Below, piece by piece: positions 8,460 to 18,575 of a stretch of DNA of 64,000 bases. The number at the start of each line of letters is the position of its first letter. The stretch's first letter is position 1. The DNA comes from Alphaproteobacteria bacterium GM202ARS2 (GTDB lineage Bacteria; Pseudomonadota; Alphaproteobacteria; GM7ARS4). Where the stretch lies: NCBI GenBank assembly GCA_014323835.1, contig JACONH010000006.1:1756-65755 (forward strand), written 5' to 3'. The notes under the pieces are model-generated. The model saw only the letters and a program-made list of their open reading frames with translations. It was not told where the DNA came from and did no database searches. The position numbers and the translations under genes were made by a program.

Positions 8460-9648
8460 GGCATTCCCCTAGCAGTGCAAAGAAGTATTCGTTTATTTTT
8501 TGTTTATTCGCGTCTGGGAGACGATACTGAGAAAGGTGAGACTTTAAGTACGGATGGTGTTGCAGAGCATCTGATAGAAAGTATCCTCTATATCGAGAAT
8601 ACAAGTTATTCTGTATCATAACATCGCAGTTGCCAAAATAGTACGGGATACGACTGAGATTTCTTTTGAATACATCGACATAAATATAATAATTGAGTTT
8701 ATTTTTATCGATAACGACTGCGTTGTGGCTATATTTTTTCACAAAAGTCTTATTTCTCTTGAGCGCGTTGATATCTCGCATTGTCCAAAAGAAAAGAGGA
8801 TTTTTGCCAAGACATTTTTTTTTCTTTGGATATTTATCTATATACTGGTCAATGAATTCATAGCGATTCAGGCACAAAGTTCCACCACCCTGAATTTTGA
8901 ATACAAAGTTTTTGATATCCTCATAAGTCATCCCTTCAGCATGGCGCTTATAAAGGGCGATGATGATAGGAAAATGCGTTGTTTTCGATGCTTCCGCAAA
9001 GCACGCGCTACTTACGATTCGCCCATCCATCAATCGATAGTTACGCATGAATTCTTTTATTGATTGAAAATTGGCTTTTTTAATGATATACGACAAAGGA
9101 TGCAAAACACAGACAATGTCTGCTCTGAGCTTATTATAGGCTAGAAGAAAAGACATCCCCAAATCTCTGCACCTCAAATCGTCATCTATCTCGAAGGCAG
9201 CCTGTTTGATACGACGGCGAATAAGCGAGGTTCTGTCATTGTACGGTGGATTGCCAACAATGACCAAATTGGCATCCTCTGGAATATGAAATGTCTTCCT
9301 GTCAACGCGTTGCAAGGCATTTCGATGAAAAAATGATACGTGCCTGTGATATTTCTGTGCCATCTGTACAGCGACAGCGTCACTATCACACCCTATAACT
9401 GTGCATGTACCCCACTGACTTAAAAACGAACCATAACCACAAGCATTGTCAAGAATGAACGAGTCTTTTTTGATGTGGTTCTTAACCAAAGCTCGTCCAA
9501 TCTCAACGATTTCGTCAGGCGTGTAATAACCTCCCCGATTGACCCGTTCTTTGTAATCAAGATGTTTCTGGTGACCAGCATGAAACCCGAATAAGTCAGT
9601 CGCATTTGCCATTGTTCTATCATTGAATACAAACCTCTGGATGTACAT
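8440..9648 (-). CDS. DNA N6-adenine methyltransferase of a restriction-modification pair
   Basis: 402 residues with the class I methyltransferase layout. YYTP lies at residues 41–44 (motif X, SAM/target-strand contact), DNACGYGSFL at about 67–76 (motif I, SAM binding) and NPPY at 133–136 (motif IV, the catalytic loop of N6-adenine and N4-cytosine enzymes). The C-terminal half (about 200–402) is unlike common families and probably recognises the target. If the partner is R.PabI-like, the expected target is GTAC (inference). Two starts are possible: ATG 9648, or ATG 9612, giving a protein that begins MANATD. Lower GC than the flanking genes suggests acquisition by transfer. The gene lies 91 bases downstream of bioB. 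Confidence 0.85.
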   Translation of the reverse strand: MYIQRFVFNDRTMANATDLFGFHAGHQKHLDYKERVNRGGYYTPDEIVEIGRALVKNHIKKDSFILDNACGYGSFLSQWGTCTVIGCDSDAVAVQMAQKYHRHVSFFHRNALQRVDRKTFHIPEDANLVIVGNPPYNDRTSLIRRRIKQAAFEIDDDLRCRDLGMSFLLAYNKLRADIVCVLHPLSYIIKKANFQSIKEFMRNYRLMDGRIVSSACFAEASKTTHFPIIIALYKRHAEGMTYEDIKNFVFKIQGGGTLCLNRYEFIDQYIDKYPKKKKCLGKNPLFFWTMRDINALKRNKTFVKKYSHNAVVIDKNKLNYYIYVDVFKRNLSRIPYYFGNCDVMIQNNLYSRYRGYFLSDALQHHPYLKSHLSQYRLPDANKQKINEYFFALLGECHASTYT

Positions 9649-9739
9649 TTAAGGTAATGTGTCAAGCCATGTCAACAAATTGTTGTATATCTATAGCACG
9701 ACCTTAACTACATCTAGTTGTCAAGGCTATCCTTCAATT

Positions 9740-10771
9740 CTAGTTCGTGGCTCTCTGTAGAGTCCGCTCCGTAGGCTCAGGTGCTTGCAGTCCTAAGTTA
9801 TCCATTAAGGCTTTATCGTCATCGCAGTCGTTATTATCGGTGGTGAGAAGTTTATCGCCGAAGAAAATCGAGTTTGCTCCTGCGTAAAAGCATAGTGCCT
9901 GTGCTTCTGAGCTGAGTGCAGCCCGTCCTGCCGACAGGCGCACCCGTGTCTGCGGCATGACGATGCGTGTTGCCGCGCACATCCGCACCATATCGAACGG
10001 ATCAATAGGCGGTTGGTCTTCTAGGGGCGTGCCTTCTACCGCAACAAGAGCATTAATCGGCACACTTTCTGGGTGGGGCTGTAAGCTGCTCAACACAACG
10101 AGCAGTTCGGCTCGGTCTTGGAGACTTTCGCCCATGCCGATGATACCGCCGCAACACAGCTGGACTCCGCTGGCTCGCACATGGGCAAGGGTGCGCAGAC
10201 GGTCTTCATAGCGCCGCGTCGTAATAATCCGCTCATAAAAAGAGGGTCCCGAATCCAAATTATGATTATAGGCGGTCAGACCCGCCTGTGCTAACCGCTG
10301 TGCTTGTTTTTGCGTCAGCATGCCGAGAGTCACGCATGCTTCCATGCCAAGTGCGCGCACCGCCCGCACCATCGCCAGCACCGCGTCGAAGTCTTTGCCA
10401 TCTTTAACGCTCCGCCAAGCACTACCCATACAAAATCGCGTTGCCCCCCGTTGGCGTGCCTTTTTTGCTGCTGCTTTGACCGCCTGCACGTCCATCAGTT
10501 TGTCGGCTTTCACATGCGTGCGGTAGCGTGCCGACTGCGGACAATAGGCACAATCTTCGGGGCAACCGCCACTCTTAATACTCAGCAGGTTCGCCAGCTG
10601 GACATCATCACGCACATGGTGAGCACGATGCACCGACCGAGCCTTGTCCAACAACGCCAATAAAGGTGACGATAACAACGCAACCACTTCCTCTTGCTGC
10701 CAGTCATGGCGTATAAAAGAAGAAGGGGAGACGGACGAACCAGAGGAGGAAAGAGAACGGGGTGTTACCAT
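9740..10771 (-). CDS. bioB: Biotin synthase
   Basis: 343 residues from the ATG at 10771; upstream codons in the same frame read through low-quality sequence. BioB is a radical-SAM enzyme that inserts sulfur into dethiobiotin. The SAM-cluster motif C-x3-C-x2-C is at residues 70, 74 and 77 ([13 protein letters not shown]). The ligands of the sacrificial [2Fe-2S] cluster are visible as [19 protein letters not shown] and [11 protein letters not shown], with RLSAGRAAL supplying the arginine. All expected catalytic residues are present. The N-terminal 20 residues are Ser-rich and probably dispensable. No other biotin gene is in the window. It is divergent from nnrDE with only 24 bases between the starts, so both promoters must lie partly within coding sequence. 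Confidence 0.95.
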   Translation of the reverse strand: MVTPRSLSSSGSSVSPSSFIRHDWQQEEVVALLSSPLLALLDKARSVHRAHHVRDDVQLANLLSIKSGGCPEDCAYCPQSARYRTHVKADKLMDVQAVKAAAKKARQRGATRFCMGSAWRSVKDGKDFDAVLAMVRAVRALGMEACVTLGMLTQKQAQRLAQAGLTAYNHNLDSGPSFYERIITTRRYEDRLRTLAHVRASGVQLCCGGIIGMGESLQDRAELLVVLSSLQPHPESVPINALVAVEGTPLEDQPPIDPFDMVRMCAATRIVMPQTRVRLSAGRAALSSEAQALCFYAGANSIFFGDKLLTTDNNDCDDDKALMDNLGLQAPEPTERTLQRATN

Positions 10772-10795
10772 AGCCCCGCCACTATACCTGAAATT

Positions 10796-12388
10796 ATGTC
10801 GTCGATGCAAGCCACCTCCTACCCTCTTTCCCTTTTGCTTCTGAATCAAAGGCAAGCCCGCGTGGCTGATGCCCACGCGACCGACAAAGCCATGACCTCC
10901 CTCCAGCTCATGGAGAACGCCGCCCAGCACGTAGCCCGCCATGCCGAACGCATGCTCATGACCACAACAAAAAAGAAAGTCCTCGTCCTCACAGGCCCCG
11001 GCAACAACGGCGGCGACGGCTTCGCTACCGCACGACTCCTACAGAAAAATCACGATGTCACGTGCATCGCCGCAACGACGTCCTTACGTGGCGATGCTGC
11101 CACGATGGCAAAAAAATGGCAGGGCACCACGTTACCCCTATCCGCTATGGAATCGTACCGCCCGTTGCTTGCCGACAGCCTTATCATCGATGGGTTGTTT
11201 GGCACCGGCTTGACTCGTGACCTTACAGGCGACTATCAGCGTCTTATCGCGCTACTTGCGGACACACAAAGCACCATTCTTGCTATCGATATACCCAGCG
11301 GTATCGACAGCGATAGCGGGTGCGTGCTCGGCTCTGCCATTCATGCCCAAAGCACTATAACGTTTTTTGCCCGCAAGCCTTGCCACCTTCTCCAGCCCGG
11401 CAAAGCACACAGCGGTTCTGTCCATGTTGTCGATATAACCGCCAAGCCCGCCTTACATTCTGCCTGTCTGCGTCATGCTTGCACACAAGCCCCCACTATC
11501 CTTCGTAACCATCCGTTGCTGTGGCGCGACTCTTTCCCACGTCCGCAACCACAAGACCATAAATACAGCCGCGGCGTGTGTGCCTTCTATGGCGCATCGT
11601 TACTCGGTGCCCATGCCCTGGCAACAAACAGTGCCCTACACAGCGGATGCGGTATGGTTATCGCCACGACTCCCTCTGGTACGCCCTCTGGCATGCCCCC
11701 CCACATGGTATCGCCTTGCGTTGTCGTCCGAGAAAATGCCGACTGGCTTGAGCTCTTGCGAGATACCCGCATCAAAGCTTACGCTATGGGGCATGGCATG
11801 ATGATTAGTGCTTCCTATCAAAAACTGCTCGTCGAGAGTTTGGCTATTCTGCGGGAACGCAACGATAAGCCTGTGCTGATTCTCGATGGCGGCGCACTGC
11901 AAGCCTTCATCGTTAACAAGCTGGCGCACACCTATCCCTCGCTACAGGTGATTTTGACCCCACACCACGGCGAAGCACAACGGTGCTTCCCCGACATTGC
12001 CCTCGACAATAAGTGCCTCGCAGCACAAACAATGGCACGCCAAACCCAAGCCATTGTCGTGCTGAAAGGTAACGACACCGTTATCGCTCATGCCACTCAG
12101 GACACCGCCGCCGACTCCCTTTTTCCTGTCGTCATCAATGATCATGCGCCTTCTTCTCTTGCGGCGGCGGGGAGCGGCGATGTGCTTGTCGGCATCCTTG
12201 CGAGCTTCTGCGCGGCAATGCCTGCCCCCCTTACGTGGCAAGCCTGCTTAGCGGGCGTCTATCTCCATGGGGAAGCCGCCTATCTCGCCCAGCGTCGTAA
12301 CCCGCACGTTCCGCTTGTCGCCAGCATGCTCCCACGTTTTCTCCGTCAAGCCCTTGCTCGATGCGCGCCAACACATTACAACGTGTAA
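10796..12388 (+). CDS. nnr: Bifunctional NAD(P)H-hydrate epimerase/dehydratase
   Basis: 530 residues combining two repair enzymes for hydrated NAD(P)H. The N-terminal YjeF/NnrE epimerase domain (about 10–220) shows GPGNNGGDG at 67–75 and [11 protein letters not shown]. The C-terminal NnrD dehydratase domain (about 240–525) has the ribokinase-like fold, with [10 protein letters not shown] and the GSGDVLVG anion-hole motif near residue 458. The fusion is the usual bacterial form. I chose the ATG at 10796 because the frame further upstream overlaps the bioB start and gives an Arg/Gly-rich sequence foreign to the family. A second ATG at 10805 is equally possible. It ends 25 bases before the tRNA-Leu gene. 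Confidence 0.92.
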   Translation: MSSMQATSYPLSLLLLNQRQARVADAHATDKAMTSLQLMENAAQHVARHAERMLMTTTKKKVLVLTGPGNNGGDGFATARLLQKNHDVTCIAATTSLRGDAATMAKKWQGTTLPLSAMESYRPLLADSLIIDGLFGTGLTRDLTGDYQRLIALLADTQSTILAIDIPSGIDSDSGCVLGSAIHAQSTITFFARKPCHLLQPGKAHSGSVHVVDITAKPALHSACLRHACTQAPTILRNHPLLWRDSFPRPQPQDHKYSRGVCAFYGASLLGAHALATNSALHSGCGMVIATTPSGTPSGMPPHMVSPCVVVRENADWLELLRDTRIKAYAMGHGMMISASYQKLLVESLAILRERNDKPVLILDGGALQAFIVNKLAHTYPSLQVILTPHHGEAQRCFPDIALDNKCLAAQTMARQTQAIVVLKGNDTVIAHATQDTAADSLFPVVINDHAPSSLAAAGSGDVLVGILASFCAAMPAPLTWQACLAGVYLHGEAAYLAQRRNPHVPLVASMLPRFLRQALARCAPTHYNV

Positions 12389-12413
12389 GAGCCTCACCGA
12401 AACTCCCCAACAC

Positions 12414-12498
12414 GCGGGTGTGGCGGAATTGGTAGACGCGCTGGCTTTAGGTGCCAGTGACTTCGGTCGTAGGGGTTCAAATCCCTTCACCCGCACCA
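12414..12498 (+). tRNA. tRNA-Leu(UAG)
   Basis: An 85-base cloverleaf with a class II variable arm. The acceptor stem GCGGGTG pairs with CACCCGC, and a CCA end is encoded (12496–12498). The D-arm contains TGGCGGAATTGGTAGACGC, typical of tRNA-Leu. The anticodon stem CTGGC/GCCAG encloses the loop TTTAGGT, giving anticodon TAG (reads CUN leucine codons). The variable arm lies around TGACTTCGGTCG, and the T-arm GGGGTTCAAATCCCT is intact. It sits between nnr and tig, with the tig start 16 bases downstream. Confidence 0.97.
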
Positions 12499-12513
12499 CC
12501 ACCGACCATCATC

Positions 12514-13860
12514 ATGACCATAGACGCCCTCAGCAAACAAGACCTCAATATCACAAAAGACGAGACAAGTAGCAAGACTCATCACCACTTCACGATACGT
12601 CTGCCCTCAGCCCGCTTTTATTCTGCCGTAGACGAGCAACTGCAACGTCACCAGAAAACCGCGACCATTAAAGGTTTTCGACGCGGCAAAGTGCCTCTAG
12701 ACGTCATCAAACAACGCTACCAAAACAGCAGCGAACAAGACGTTCTACGTGCCATCCTCAGTCGCGCCGTCGATGTCATCCTGCAAGACAACAAACTGCA
12801 CCCTTTGACGACTCCGCAAATCAAAGCGGTGCCGCCGCAACGCCAGAGTGACGACCTCACCGCGACGATAACGATTCTGACTGCCCACGTCCCCGCCATT
12901 GATTACGGCTCTGTTGCTATCAAACGCTATCGCGCTGAGCCCAGCGAACAAGACATCGATAAAGCCCTTGCTCAACTGAAGCACGTCTACAGGCGTTTTG
13001 AGCCTATCACTGAAACCCGCCCCCCCAAACTTAACGAACGTGTCACCCTCAGCTACACGGCTACTTCGAAGGCCTCTCCCCAAGATTCCTCGCAAGATAA
13101 CGGCAAAACCCAGAAAGGCACCTGGAACGTGGACATGGTTCCGCCACAACAGGCGGCATCCCCCCTCCACCGCGCCCTGATTGAGGCTCTGCCTCGTCAC
13201 AAAAAAGGCGACACCTTCACCGTAGAGACGCGTCTCGACCCGCAACAACCCGACACCGTGCACATCACCGCGACCATCGATGATATCAGTCAAGGAAGCC
13301 CCCTCAGTGAACAAGACATGTTGACGACTTTCAAAGCCAAAGACCAGAAAGACCTTCGTAACACCTTGCGTCTCGAGCTGCAAAAACAAGCCGATGAGCT
13401 CAGTGCCCAAAACGTACGGCGAGACCTGTGGCAAGCCCTTAACCGCACTGTGTCCATTGATTTGCCCGATGAGTATCTGCAACAAGCGCGCTCGTCAAAC
13501 AGCGAGTCAGACGAAAAAGCCGCCATAGATACCGATAGTTTGCGTCTCTATGCCTTATCTCGTCACATTGCCACGCAAAATCAGCTGTTTCCCACCGCGG
13601 ATGCTATCGAGCCCCAGATGCAAGCCTTGCTCAAAGCCATCGAGAGCGACAAAAACCAAGATAAAAAAAGCCTTACGCCCGATGAGCGCGAACGCCTCTA
13701 TCATCGTCTGCATGCCTCCATGACGCAAAATAATATAGACGCCTTCTTGTTGACAAAAGTCCACGTTCAAGACCACACTGTGCCTTTCAATCAACTGTTC
13801 GAGAAGGATGCCTCCGCTGAGACGTCCGCCCCAGACAAAAAGTCATCTCTTATCACGTAA
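12514..13860 (+). CDS. tig: Trigger factor, ribosome-associated chaperone/peptidyl-prolyl isomerase
   Basis: 448 residues. The N-terminal ribosome-docking domain carries the signature GFRRGKVPLDVIKQRY at about residues 54–69; the GFRxGKxP core binds ribosomal protein L23. An FKBP-like isomerase domain follows (about 150–260), more divergent than usual with Ser/Gln-rich inserts. The C-terminal helical cradle (about 265–430) is recognisable from DMLTTFKAKDQKDLRNTLRL onward. The ATG at 12514 is the only start downstream of the tRNA; the longer frame runs through the tRNA and is not coding. The gene precedes clpP, the usual alphaproteobacterial order, but clpX does not follow. Confidence 0.93.
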   Translation: MTIDALSKQDLNITKDETSSKTHHHFTIRLPSARFYSAVDEQLQRHQKTATIKGFRRGKVPLDVIKQRYQNSSEQDVLRAILSRAVDVILQDNKLHPLTTPQIKAVPPQRQSDDLTATITILTAHVPAIDYGSVAIKRYRAEPSEQDIDKALAQLKHVYRRFEPITETRPPKLNERVTLSYTATSKASPQDSSQDNGKTQKGTWNVDMVPPQQAASPLHRALIEALPRHKKGDTFTVETRLDPQQPDTVHITATIDDISQGSPLSEQDMLTTFKAKDQKDLRNTLRLELQKQADELSAQNVRRDLWQALNRTVSIDLPDEYLQQARSSNSESDEKAAIDTDSLRLYALSRHIATQNQLFPTADAIEPQMQALLKAIESDKNQDKKSLTPDERERLYHRLHASMTQNNIDAFLLTKVHVQDHTVPFNQLFEKDASAETSAPDKKSSLIT

Positions 13861-13898
13861 ACTAACCTCTGCCCTATCTTTAATCAGGAGACTCCTCG

Positions 13899-14543
13899 AT
13901 GCCTTCCATGAACACCCTTGTTCCTATGGTCGTTGAACAAACCCCTCGTGGGGAACGCGCCTACGACATCTTTTCTCGTCTACTCAAAGACCGTATTATT
14001 TTTGTAACGGGCCCCATTCACAGCGAGATGGCAAGCCTTATCTGTGCCCAGCTGCTCTTTCTTGAGTCAGAGAATCCTCGTAAAGACATTTCCTTTTATA
14101 TCAATTCGCCCGGCGGCGAGATTAACGCGGGGCTTGCCATTTACGATACGATGAATTACATCCACCCCGATGTCAGCACCGTGTGTATTGGTCTGGCTGC
14201 GAGCATGGCATCCTTGCTGTTGGCGGCAGGCACACCCAACAAGCGTTATTGTCTACCGCATGCGCGCTTGATGGTGCACCAGCCCTCCGGCGGTTTCAGA
14301 GGGCAAGCTGCCGATATCGAAATCCACGCTCGAGAAATTATTTCGCTACGCGCCAAGCTGAACCAGCTGTATGTCAAACACACCAAAACACCGATTGCGG
14401 ACATCGAAAAAGCCCTCGACCGCGATACGTTTCTGTCACCAGAAGAAGCCATCGATTTTGGCTTAATCGATAAAGTCATGGAGAAACGCCCGCCCCTTGC
14501 GCCCCTCGTCCACGAAGACGACACCAACAAACAAGAAAAATAG
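13899..14543 (+). CDS. clpP: ATP-dependent Clp protease proteolytic subunit
   Basis: 214 residues. ClpP forms the two-ring serine-protease core that degrades proteins delivered by ClpX or ClpA. The catalytic triad is complete: Ser102 (GLAASMAS), His127 (LMVHQPSGG) and Asp176 (LDRDTF). The usual SMG after the nucleophile reads SMA here, a mild change. INSPGGEI at about 69–76 supplies the substrate-binding strand. A strong AGGAG ribosome site lies eight bases before the ATG. It follows tig by 38 bases. The next gene is phnW rather than the clpX–lon genes usual in this class. Confidence 0.96.
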   Translation: MPSMNTLVPMVVEQTPRGERAYDIFSRLLKDRIIFVTGPIHSEMASLICAQLLFLESENPRKDISFYINSPGGEINAGLAIYDTMNYIHPDVSTVCIGLAASMASLLLAAGTPNKRYCLPHARLMVHQPSGGFRGQAADIEIHAREIISLRAKLNQLYVKHTKTPIADIEKALDRDTFLSPEEAIDFGLIDKVMEKRPPLAPLVHEDDTNKQEK

Positions 14544-14553
14544 CGCGGCGCAC

Positions 14554-15678
14554 ATGTGGCAGTGCTTACGTCATTTTCTGCGTCCTCGCACGCCCCTTTT
14601 ATTGACACCGGGCCCCCTCAGCACGTCCCCTTACGTGCGCGCAAAAATGCGAGTCGATTATCCCTCGAGAGACGCAACCTTCAGCGCGCTTACCACTCGC
14701 ATCATAACAGACGTGCGTGCTCTGGTAAACGGCAACGACAAAACCGTTGTCGCCCTTCTACCCGGTAGCGGCACATACGCCATCGAAGCGATGCTCCGCA
14801 GCTCGGTCGCCACCAACGACCACGTTCTTATCATCGATAACGGTGCCTACGGCGCACGCATAGCGGACATCGCCGCTCAAGCTCAGCTAGCACACACCCG
14901 ACAAAAGCATGACCCCTACGTTTCCCTCGACCTCAGTGCCATCGAAGAGGCTCTCAAAAGCAACAAAGCCATAACCCATATAGCGATGACCTATTGCGAG
15001 ACCTCGAGCGGTATGCTCAATCCTTATGAGTCTGTTTTGCAGCTTGGCTGTCGTTACGGCAAGACGTTGCTTGTCGATGCGATGAGTGCTTTCGGGGCTT
15101 TGCCTCTTTCTCTGCCCCGAGGCACGCACGCTGGTCGTCTTGTCATTGCTGCGTCTGCCAATAAATGCCTAGAAGGTGCACCAGGCCTTGCCTTTGTTAT
15201 TGCCAACCCGCAAGCCCTACAAGCAACCAGCACCTCTTTGTCTCTTGACGTGCAGGCACAATACGCCTTCATGCAAAAAACCCAGCAGTTTCGTTTCACG
15301 CCCCCCGTGCAAGTGGTCGCTGCCTGTGCCGAAGCCCTCCGCCGCCACAAAGCCGAAGGCGGCGTGGACGCCCGCCATAAACGCTATCAAAAAAATGCCC
15401 ACATTCTTATCGACGGCATGCAAAACCTCGGCTTTGCCACCGTGCTTCAGGATAAGGATCTCTCGCCAATTATCGTCAGCTTTCATCGCCCGCCAGCCCT
15501 CGATTTCCAAGCCTTCTACCATGCTCTCTGGAAAAGAGGCTTCGCCATTTATCCCGGCAAACTGCTCGACATCGATAGCTTTCGGGTCGGCTGTATCGGC
15601 CACGTCTTTCCTCGCGACATGCACCGCTTTCTGCGTGCCGTCAAGGCAAGTCGCAAGGCTCTTGCAAAAAAGCCTTAA
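14554..15678 (+). CDS. phnW: 2-aminoethylphosphonate–pyruvate transaminase
   Basis: 374 residues from the ATG at 14554; the upstream TTG at 14497 would overlap clpP and add unrelated residues. This PLP enzyme interconverts phosphonoacetaldehyde plus alanine with 2-aminoethylphosphonate plus pyruvate. LLLTPGPLSTSP near the N-terminus, PGSGTYAIEAML (about 70–81) and CETSSGMLNP are family features. Lys204 in SANKCLEGAPG is the PLP-binding lysine. PhnW is often catabolic. Here it lies tail-to-tail with ppd and pepM, so the biosynthetic direction is likelier. Its 3' end overlaps the ppd 3' end by 38 bases. Confidence 0.93.
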   Translation: MWQCLRHFLRPRTPLLLTPGPLSTSPYVRAKMRVDYPSRDATFSALTTRIITDVRALVNGNDKTVVALLPGSGTYAIEAMLRSSVATNDHVLIIDNGAYGARIADIAAQAQLAHTRQKHDPYVSLDLSAIEEALKSNKAITHIAMTYCETSSGMLNPYESVLQLGCRYGKTLLVDAMSAFGALPLSLPRGTHAGRLVIAASANKCLEGAPGLAFVIANPQALQATSTSLSLDVQAQYAFMQKTQQFRFTPPVQVVAACAEALRRHKAEGGVDARHKRYQKNAHILIDGMQNLGFATVLQDKDLSPIIVSFHRPPALDFQAFYHALWKRGFAIYPGKLLDIDSFRVGCIGHVFPRDMHRFLRAVKASRKALAKKP

Positions 15679-16798
15679 AACGCTGCGCAAGACGCGGCGC
15701 TGGCACACTCGGTCGTCCCAACGGACTCATCGAGCCCGCCGCAATAGACATGTAAATCATAACCGGCCCCTTGATGCTCTGCCTCGCCTGCCACGCCTCC
15801 CGCAAGCCAACCAAGCTATCGCAACAATACGCAGCACGGTAGCCACAGGCTAAAGCAATGTCACAAAAATCAACGTGCGCCGACACCGTGCGCTGACCCC
15901 CCGTAGAGTCGTGACAGCCATTATCCAACAGAACATGCGTATAACGTTGCGGCTGATAAGCACCAATGGTTGCAAAGCTGCCCAGCTTCATCAAGGCTGC
16001 TCCATCGCCGTCCAACACAACAACGTGGCGCGGGCAACATAGAGCGACTCCTAAAGCAAAGCCACTAGCACAACCCATCGCACCGATTTGGTAAAAATGC
16101 CCCGAATGATCCCCCAGTTCAAAGAGCTCGCGGCAACACTTGCCCGTTGTTGCAATCAAAGGTATCGATTCCGCAACAATGCTACGTATGCACCTCAAGC
16201 TATCGGCGCGACTGACCGGCGTTTTCGGGTGCTGTCTTTTGTCTACATAGATGCCGCGCCCGTCTGGCTTGGGCAACGGACGTTCGTTCAAGCCATCGTC
16301 TCGCACCGCACCCTTCTGCATAATCAAAGCCCACGGCGTGCTGTGCCGACGGTAGTGCGCATCCGCTTGCTCCAACACCTCAGCTATCGCCGATTCGCTC
16401 TGCGGAAACAGCGCATGCGGTATCGCCATTAAGCGCAACAAGTCCCCCGTCATACGCCCCATCAAACGATGCTGCGGCTCGACATTCTGCTGATTTTCAC
16501 CACGCCACGTCGTAACCAAAAGAAACGGAATACGAAAAGGGGCTGCCAACGACGTCAACGGATTGACCGCATTACCCAGACCCGAATTTTGGCACATCAC
16601 AACACTGGGTGCCCCCGCCAGAGTCGCCCCACTCGCAAGAGCAACAGCCTCGCCCTCGCTACTGGCACCCACATACTGCAGCCGCTCGTCCGATATCGCA
16701 CCATTAATCAAAGGCGTCAAATACGAACACGGCACACCACAAAAAAAACGGTAACCATGCGCCATCGAACAAGAAAAAAAGGCTTCAGAACTAATCAT
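15641..16798 (-). CDS. ppd: Phosphonopyruvate decarboxylase
   Basis: 385 residues. This thiamine-diphosphate enzyme converts phosphonopyruvate to phosphonoacetaldehyde, pulling the unfavourable PepM reaction forward. The N-terminal Pyr domain has FFCGVPCSYLTPLINGAI and SEGEAVALASG; the glutamate of the latter activates TPP. NSGLGNAVNPLTSL is a strong Ppd signature. The C-terminal PP domain holds VVLDGDGAALMKLGSF with the DNGCHDSTGGQ loop, which is the GDG-x(n)-N metal/TPP site. The start (ATG 16798) has GGGAAGA upstream and is eight bases past the pepM stop, so they are co-transcribed. Confidence 0.94.
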   Translation of the reverse strand: MISSEAFFSCSMAHGYRFFCGVPCSYLTPLINGAISDERLQYVGASSEGEAVALASGATLAGAPSVVMCQNSGLGNAVNPLTSLAAPFRIPFLLVTTWRGENQQNVEPQHRLMGRMTGDLLRLMAIPHALFPQSESAIAEVLEQADAHYRRHSTPWALIMQKGAVRDDGLNERPLPKPDGRGIYVDKRQHPKTPVSRADSLRCIRSIVAESIPLIATTGKCCRELFELGDHSGHFYQIGAMGCASGFALGVALCCPRHVVVLDGDGAALMKLGSFATIGAYQPQRYTHVLLDNGCHDSTGGQRTVSAHVDFCDIALACGYRAAYCCDSLVGLREAWQARQSIKGPVMIYMSIAAGSMSPLGRPSVPAPRLAQRFKAFLQEPCDLP

Positions 16799-16806
16799 TC
16801 TTCCCG

Positions 16807-18567
16807 CTATGTATCTCGGTGTGCTTCCCCTAAGTCATGGACATCATCGATATCCAACCACGGTAGCGGCGTATAAAAAACACGCACCGCCTTGCCCTTT
16901 TGCATAAGACGGCGGAACAATAACGGCAAGTCAGCGCGCTCATCTTGGAGCACATGGCTCTGGTGCATAGCCTCAAGCTCCTCGACAATCCACTGTTTAC
17001 CTTTTTCGCTACAACAAGCAACGCCTATCCACTCGCCATCGCCCTGCGTGATACTTGTTTTCTCCTCGATACCCGTCAATTCGATCGTCTCCCACTGGTG
17101 AAAATAATTGCGCCGATAGCTCTGCGTTGCCTTAACGATATCGCGCTTGTTATCCTGTCGCCTATACGTCTGCGTGTTTTCTGTTGCTCCTTTCGGGCTG
17201 ACGGCTAAAACGATATCGCCTTGGCAATCCAACAAGTCATCCAACAAGGCGCGGCGAAAGAGAATATCGCCATAACATATAACACACGAGCCTTTTTTGT
17301 GGCGCAGCATGCTCCTTGCACAATACAGCGACCATGCCTCGCCGTAGCGGTCATAGGCATCGTTATCGAAGAATTGTGCGCCTTCGAACAGCACGTGCTC
17401 TTTGCCGTAGCCGCGCACGACTCCCACCTGTTTGGCACCACACTGGGTTAGGACGGACACCAGTCTTTTCAAGAGAGGACGCCCCTTAACATCGAGCATC
17501 GCTTTCGGTAGGGTGCCCGTCAGGGACTCTAGCCCCCGTCCTCGTGCCGCAGCTAAAATGACAGCACGCAAGTGCGCGCTATGGCGATTCCTGAGATAGC
17601 GTTTTTCCGCCTGTTGCAGCTCGTGATTGCCCGTCAAACGAAACAGCTCATCCACCGGCGCAATGGCTCTTTCCAGTCGTGCCGGCGTGCCATGCTCCTG
17701 AACATGCGCGCACGTCTTCTGCATGGCACGAACACTCGCTCGAAGTAAGTGATTCGCCCAAATCGCCACAGAAATACCCGCGCGGCGATACGAATCCAAC
17801 GGCGTCTTGATATACTTTGTCGGCACAATGACCAGCGGACAGCGGTTCTGCCATCGCTCGGCAAACTCGAGAACCTCACCAGCATCATGGCGACGAGAAT
17901 GAATCAAAATAGCATCCGCGCCCGCATCGACGTAACGTTCGGCTCGCTTTAAGGCTTCGCCCATGCCCCAACCCGCAATCAAGGCTTCCACTCGAGCAAC
18001 AACAACAAAAGCATCATCGCTCTTCGAGTCCTGTGCCGCCTTAATCTTACCACAAAACTCCTCCACATCCGCCAAAGGATGATGGTCACCAATAAATGAG
18101 TTCGTCTTCGGAAACAACTTGTCCTCCAGACACACCCCCGCAACATCGCGTTGACAGAGCTTACGCACCAGCCTGCGGACGTTATTGAAGTTACCATAAC
18201 CCGTATCGCCATCCAGCAAAATGGGCAGACGACTAGCATCCGCCATGAATTCGAGACATTCGAGCACCTGCGTCCATGAAGCTTCATTGCTGTCCCGCAC
18301 GCCCATGGCTGCCGACAACGTCAAGCCTGAAGCCCAAATGCCTTGAAATCCGCCCTCCTCGACAATTTTTGCCGACATACCATCATGAGCCTCCATAAGA
18401 AAAGCCAGCTCAGCCGACTCAAGCATCTGCCGTAGCCGTCGAGCACGGGATAACCGCTCGCCTTTCCTCGACACGCTATCCAATGGCGCAACTTTACCGT
18501 CTTTACGTGCATCTTTGAGGGCATCTTTGCGTGTTTGGACGTTGCTCTGTTGTGTTTTGTTTTCCAT
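16807..18567 (-). CDS. pepM: Phosphoenolpyruvate phosphomutase fused to a phosphonate nucleotidyltransferase
   Basis: 586 residues from ATG 18567. Its ribosome site GAGGG overlaps the hpnM stop. Residues 35–310 are PepM, which makes the C–P bond by isomerising phosphoenolpyruvate to phosphonopyruvate. Key residues are present: D92 (GVRDSNE), D119/D121 ([11 protein letters not shown]), the signature [11 protein letters not shown] at 148–158, R192 and ILIHSRR. Residues 334–586 are a nucleotidyltransferase of the PntC kind, which in Treponema activates 2-aminoethylphosphonate as the CMP derivative. It shows LPKAML and CYGDILF. Its glycine loop reads LAAARGRGL instead of LAAGxGxRL, so a Gly and the phosphate-binding Arg are altered. 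Next in the operon is ppd. Confidence 0.93.
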   Translation of the reverse strand: MENKTQQSNVQTRKDALKDARKDGKVAPLDSVSRKGERLSRARRLRQMLESAELAFLMEAHDGMSAKIVEEGGFQGIWASGLTLSAAMGVRDSNEASWTQVLECLEFMADASRLPILLDGDTGYGNFNNVRRLVRKLCQRDVAGVCLEDKLFPKTNSFIGDHHPLADVEEFCGKIKAAQDSKSDDAFVVVARVEALIAGWGMGEALKRAERYVDAGADAILIHSRRHDAGEVLEFAERWQNRCPLVIVPTKYIKTPLDSYRRAGISVAIWANHLLRASVRAMQKTCAHVQEHGTPARLERAIAPVDELFRLTGNHELQQAEKRYLRNRHSAHLRAVILAAARGRGLESLTGTLPKAMLDVKGRPLLKRLVSVLTQCGAKQVGVVRGYGKEHVLFEGAQFFDNDAYDRYGEAWSLYCARSMLRHKKGSCVICYGDILFRRALLDDLLDCQGDIVLAVSPKGATENTQTYRRQDNKRDIVKATQSYRRNYFHQWETIELTGIEEKTSITQGDGEWIGVACCSEKGKQWIVEELEAMHQSHVLQDERADLPLLFRRLMQKGKAVRVFYTPLPWLDIDDVHDLGEAHRDT

Positions 18568-18575
18568 AGTAGCCC

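Noticed and set aside
10772-10942. 57-residue N-terminal extension of biotin synthase
   Set aside because: It overlaps the divergent nnr gene and has no similarity to the family, which starts near the ATG at 10,771.
12451-12513. Upstream extension of trigger factor
   Set aside because: This stretch is inside the tRNA-Leu gene and the short spacer after it.
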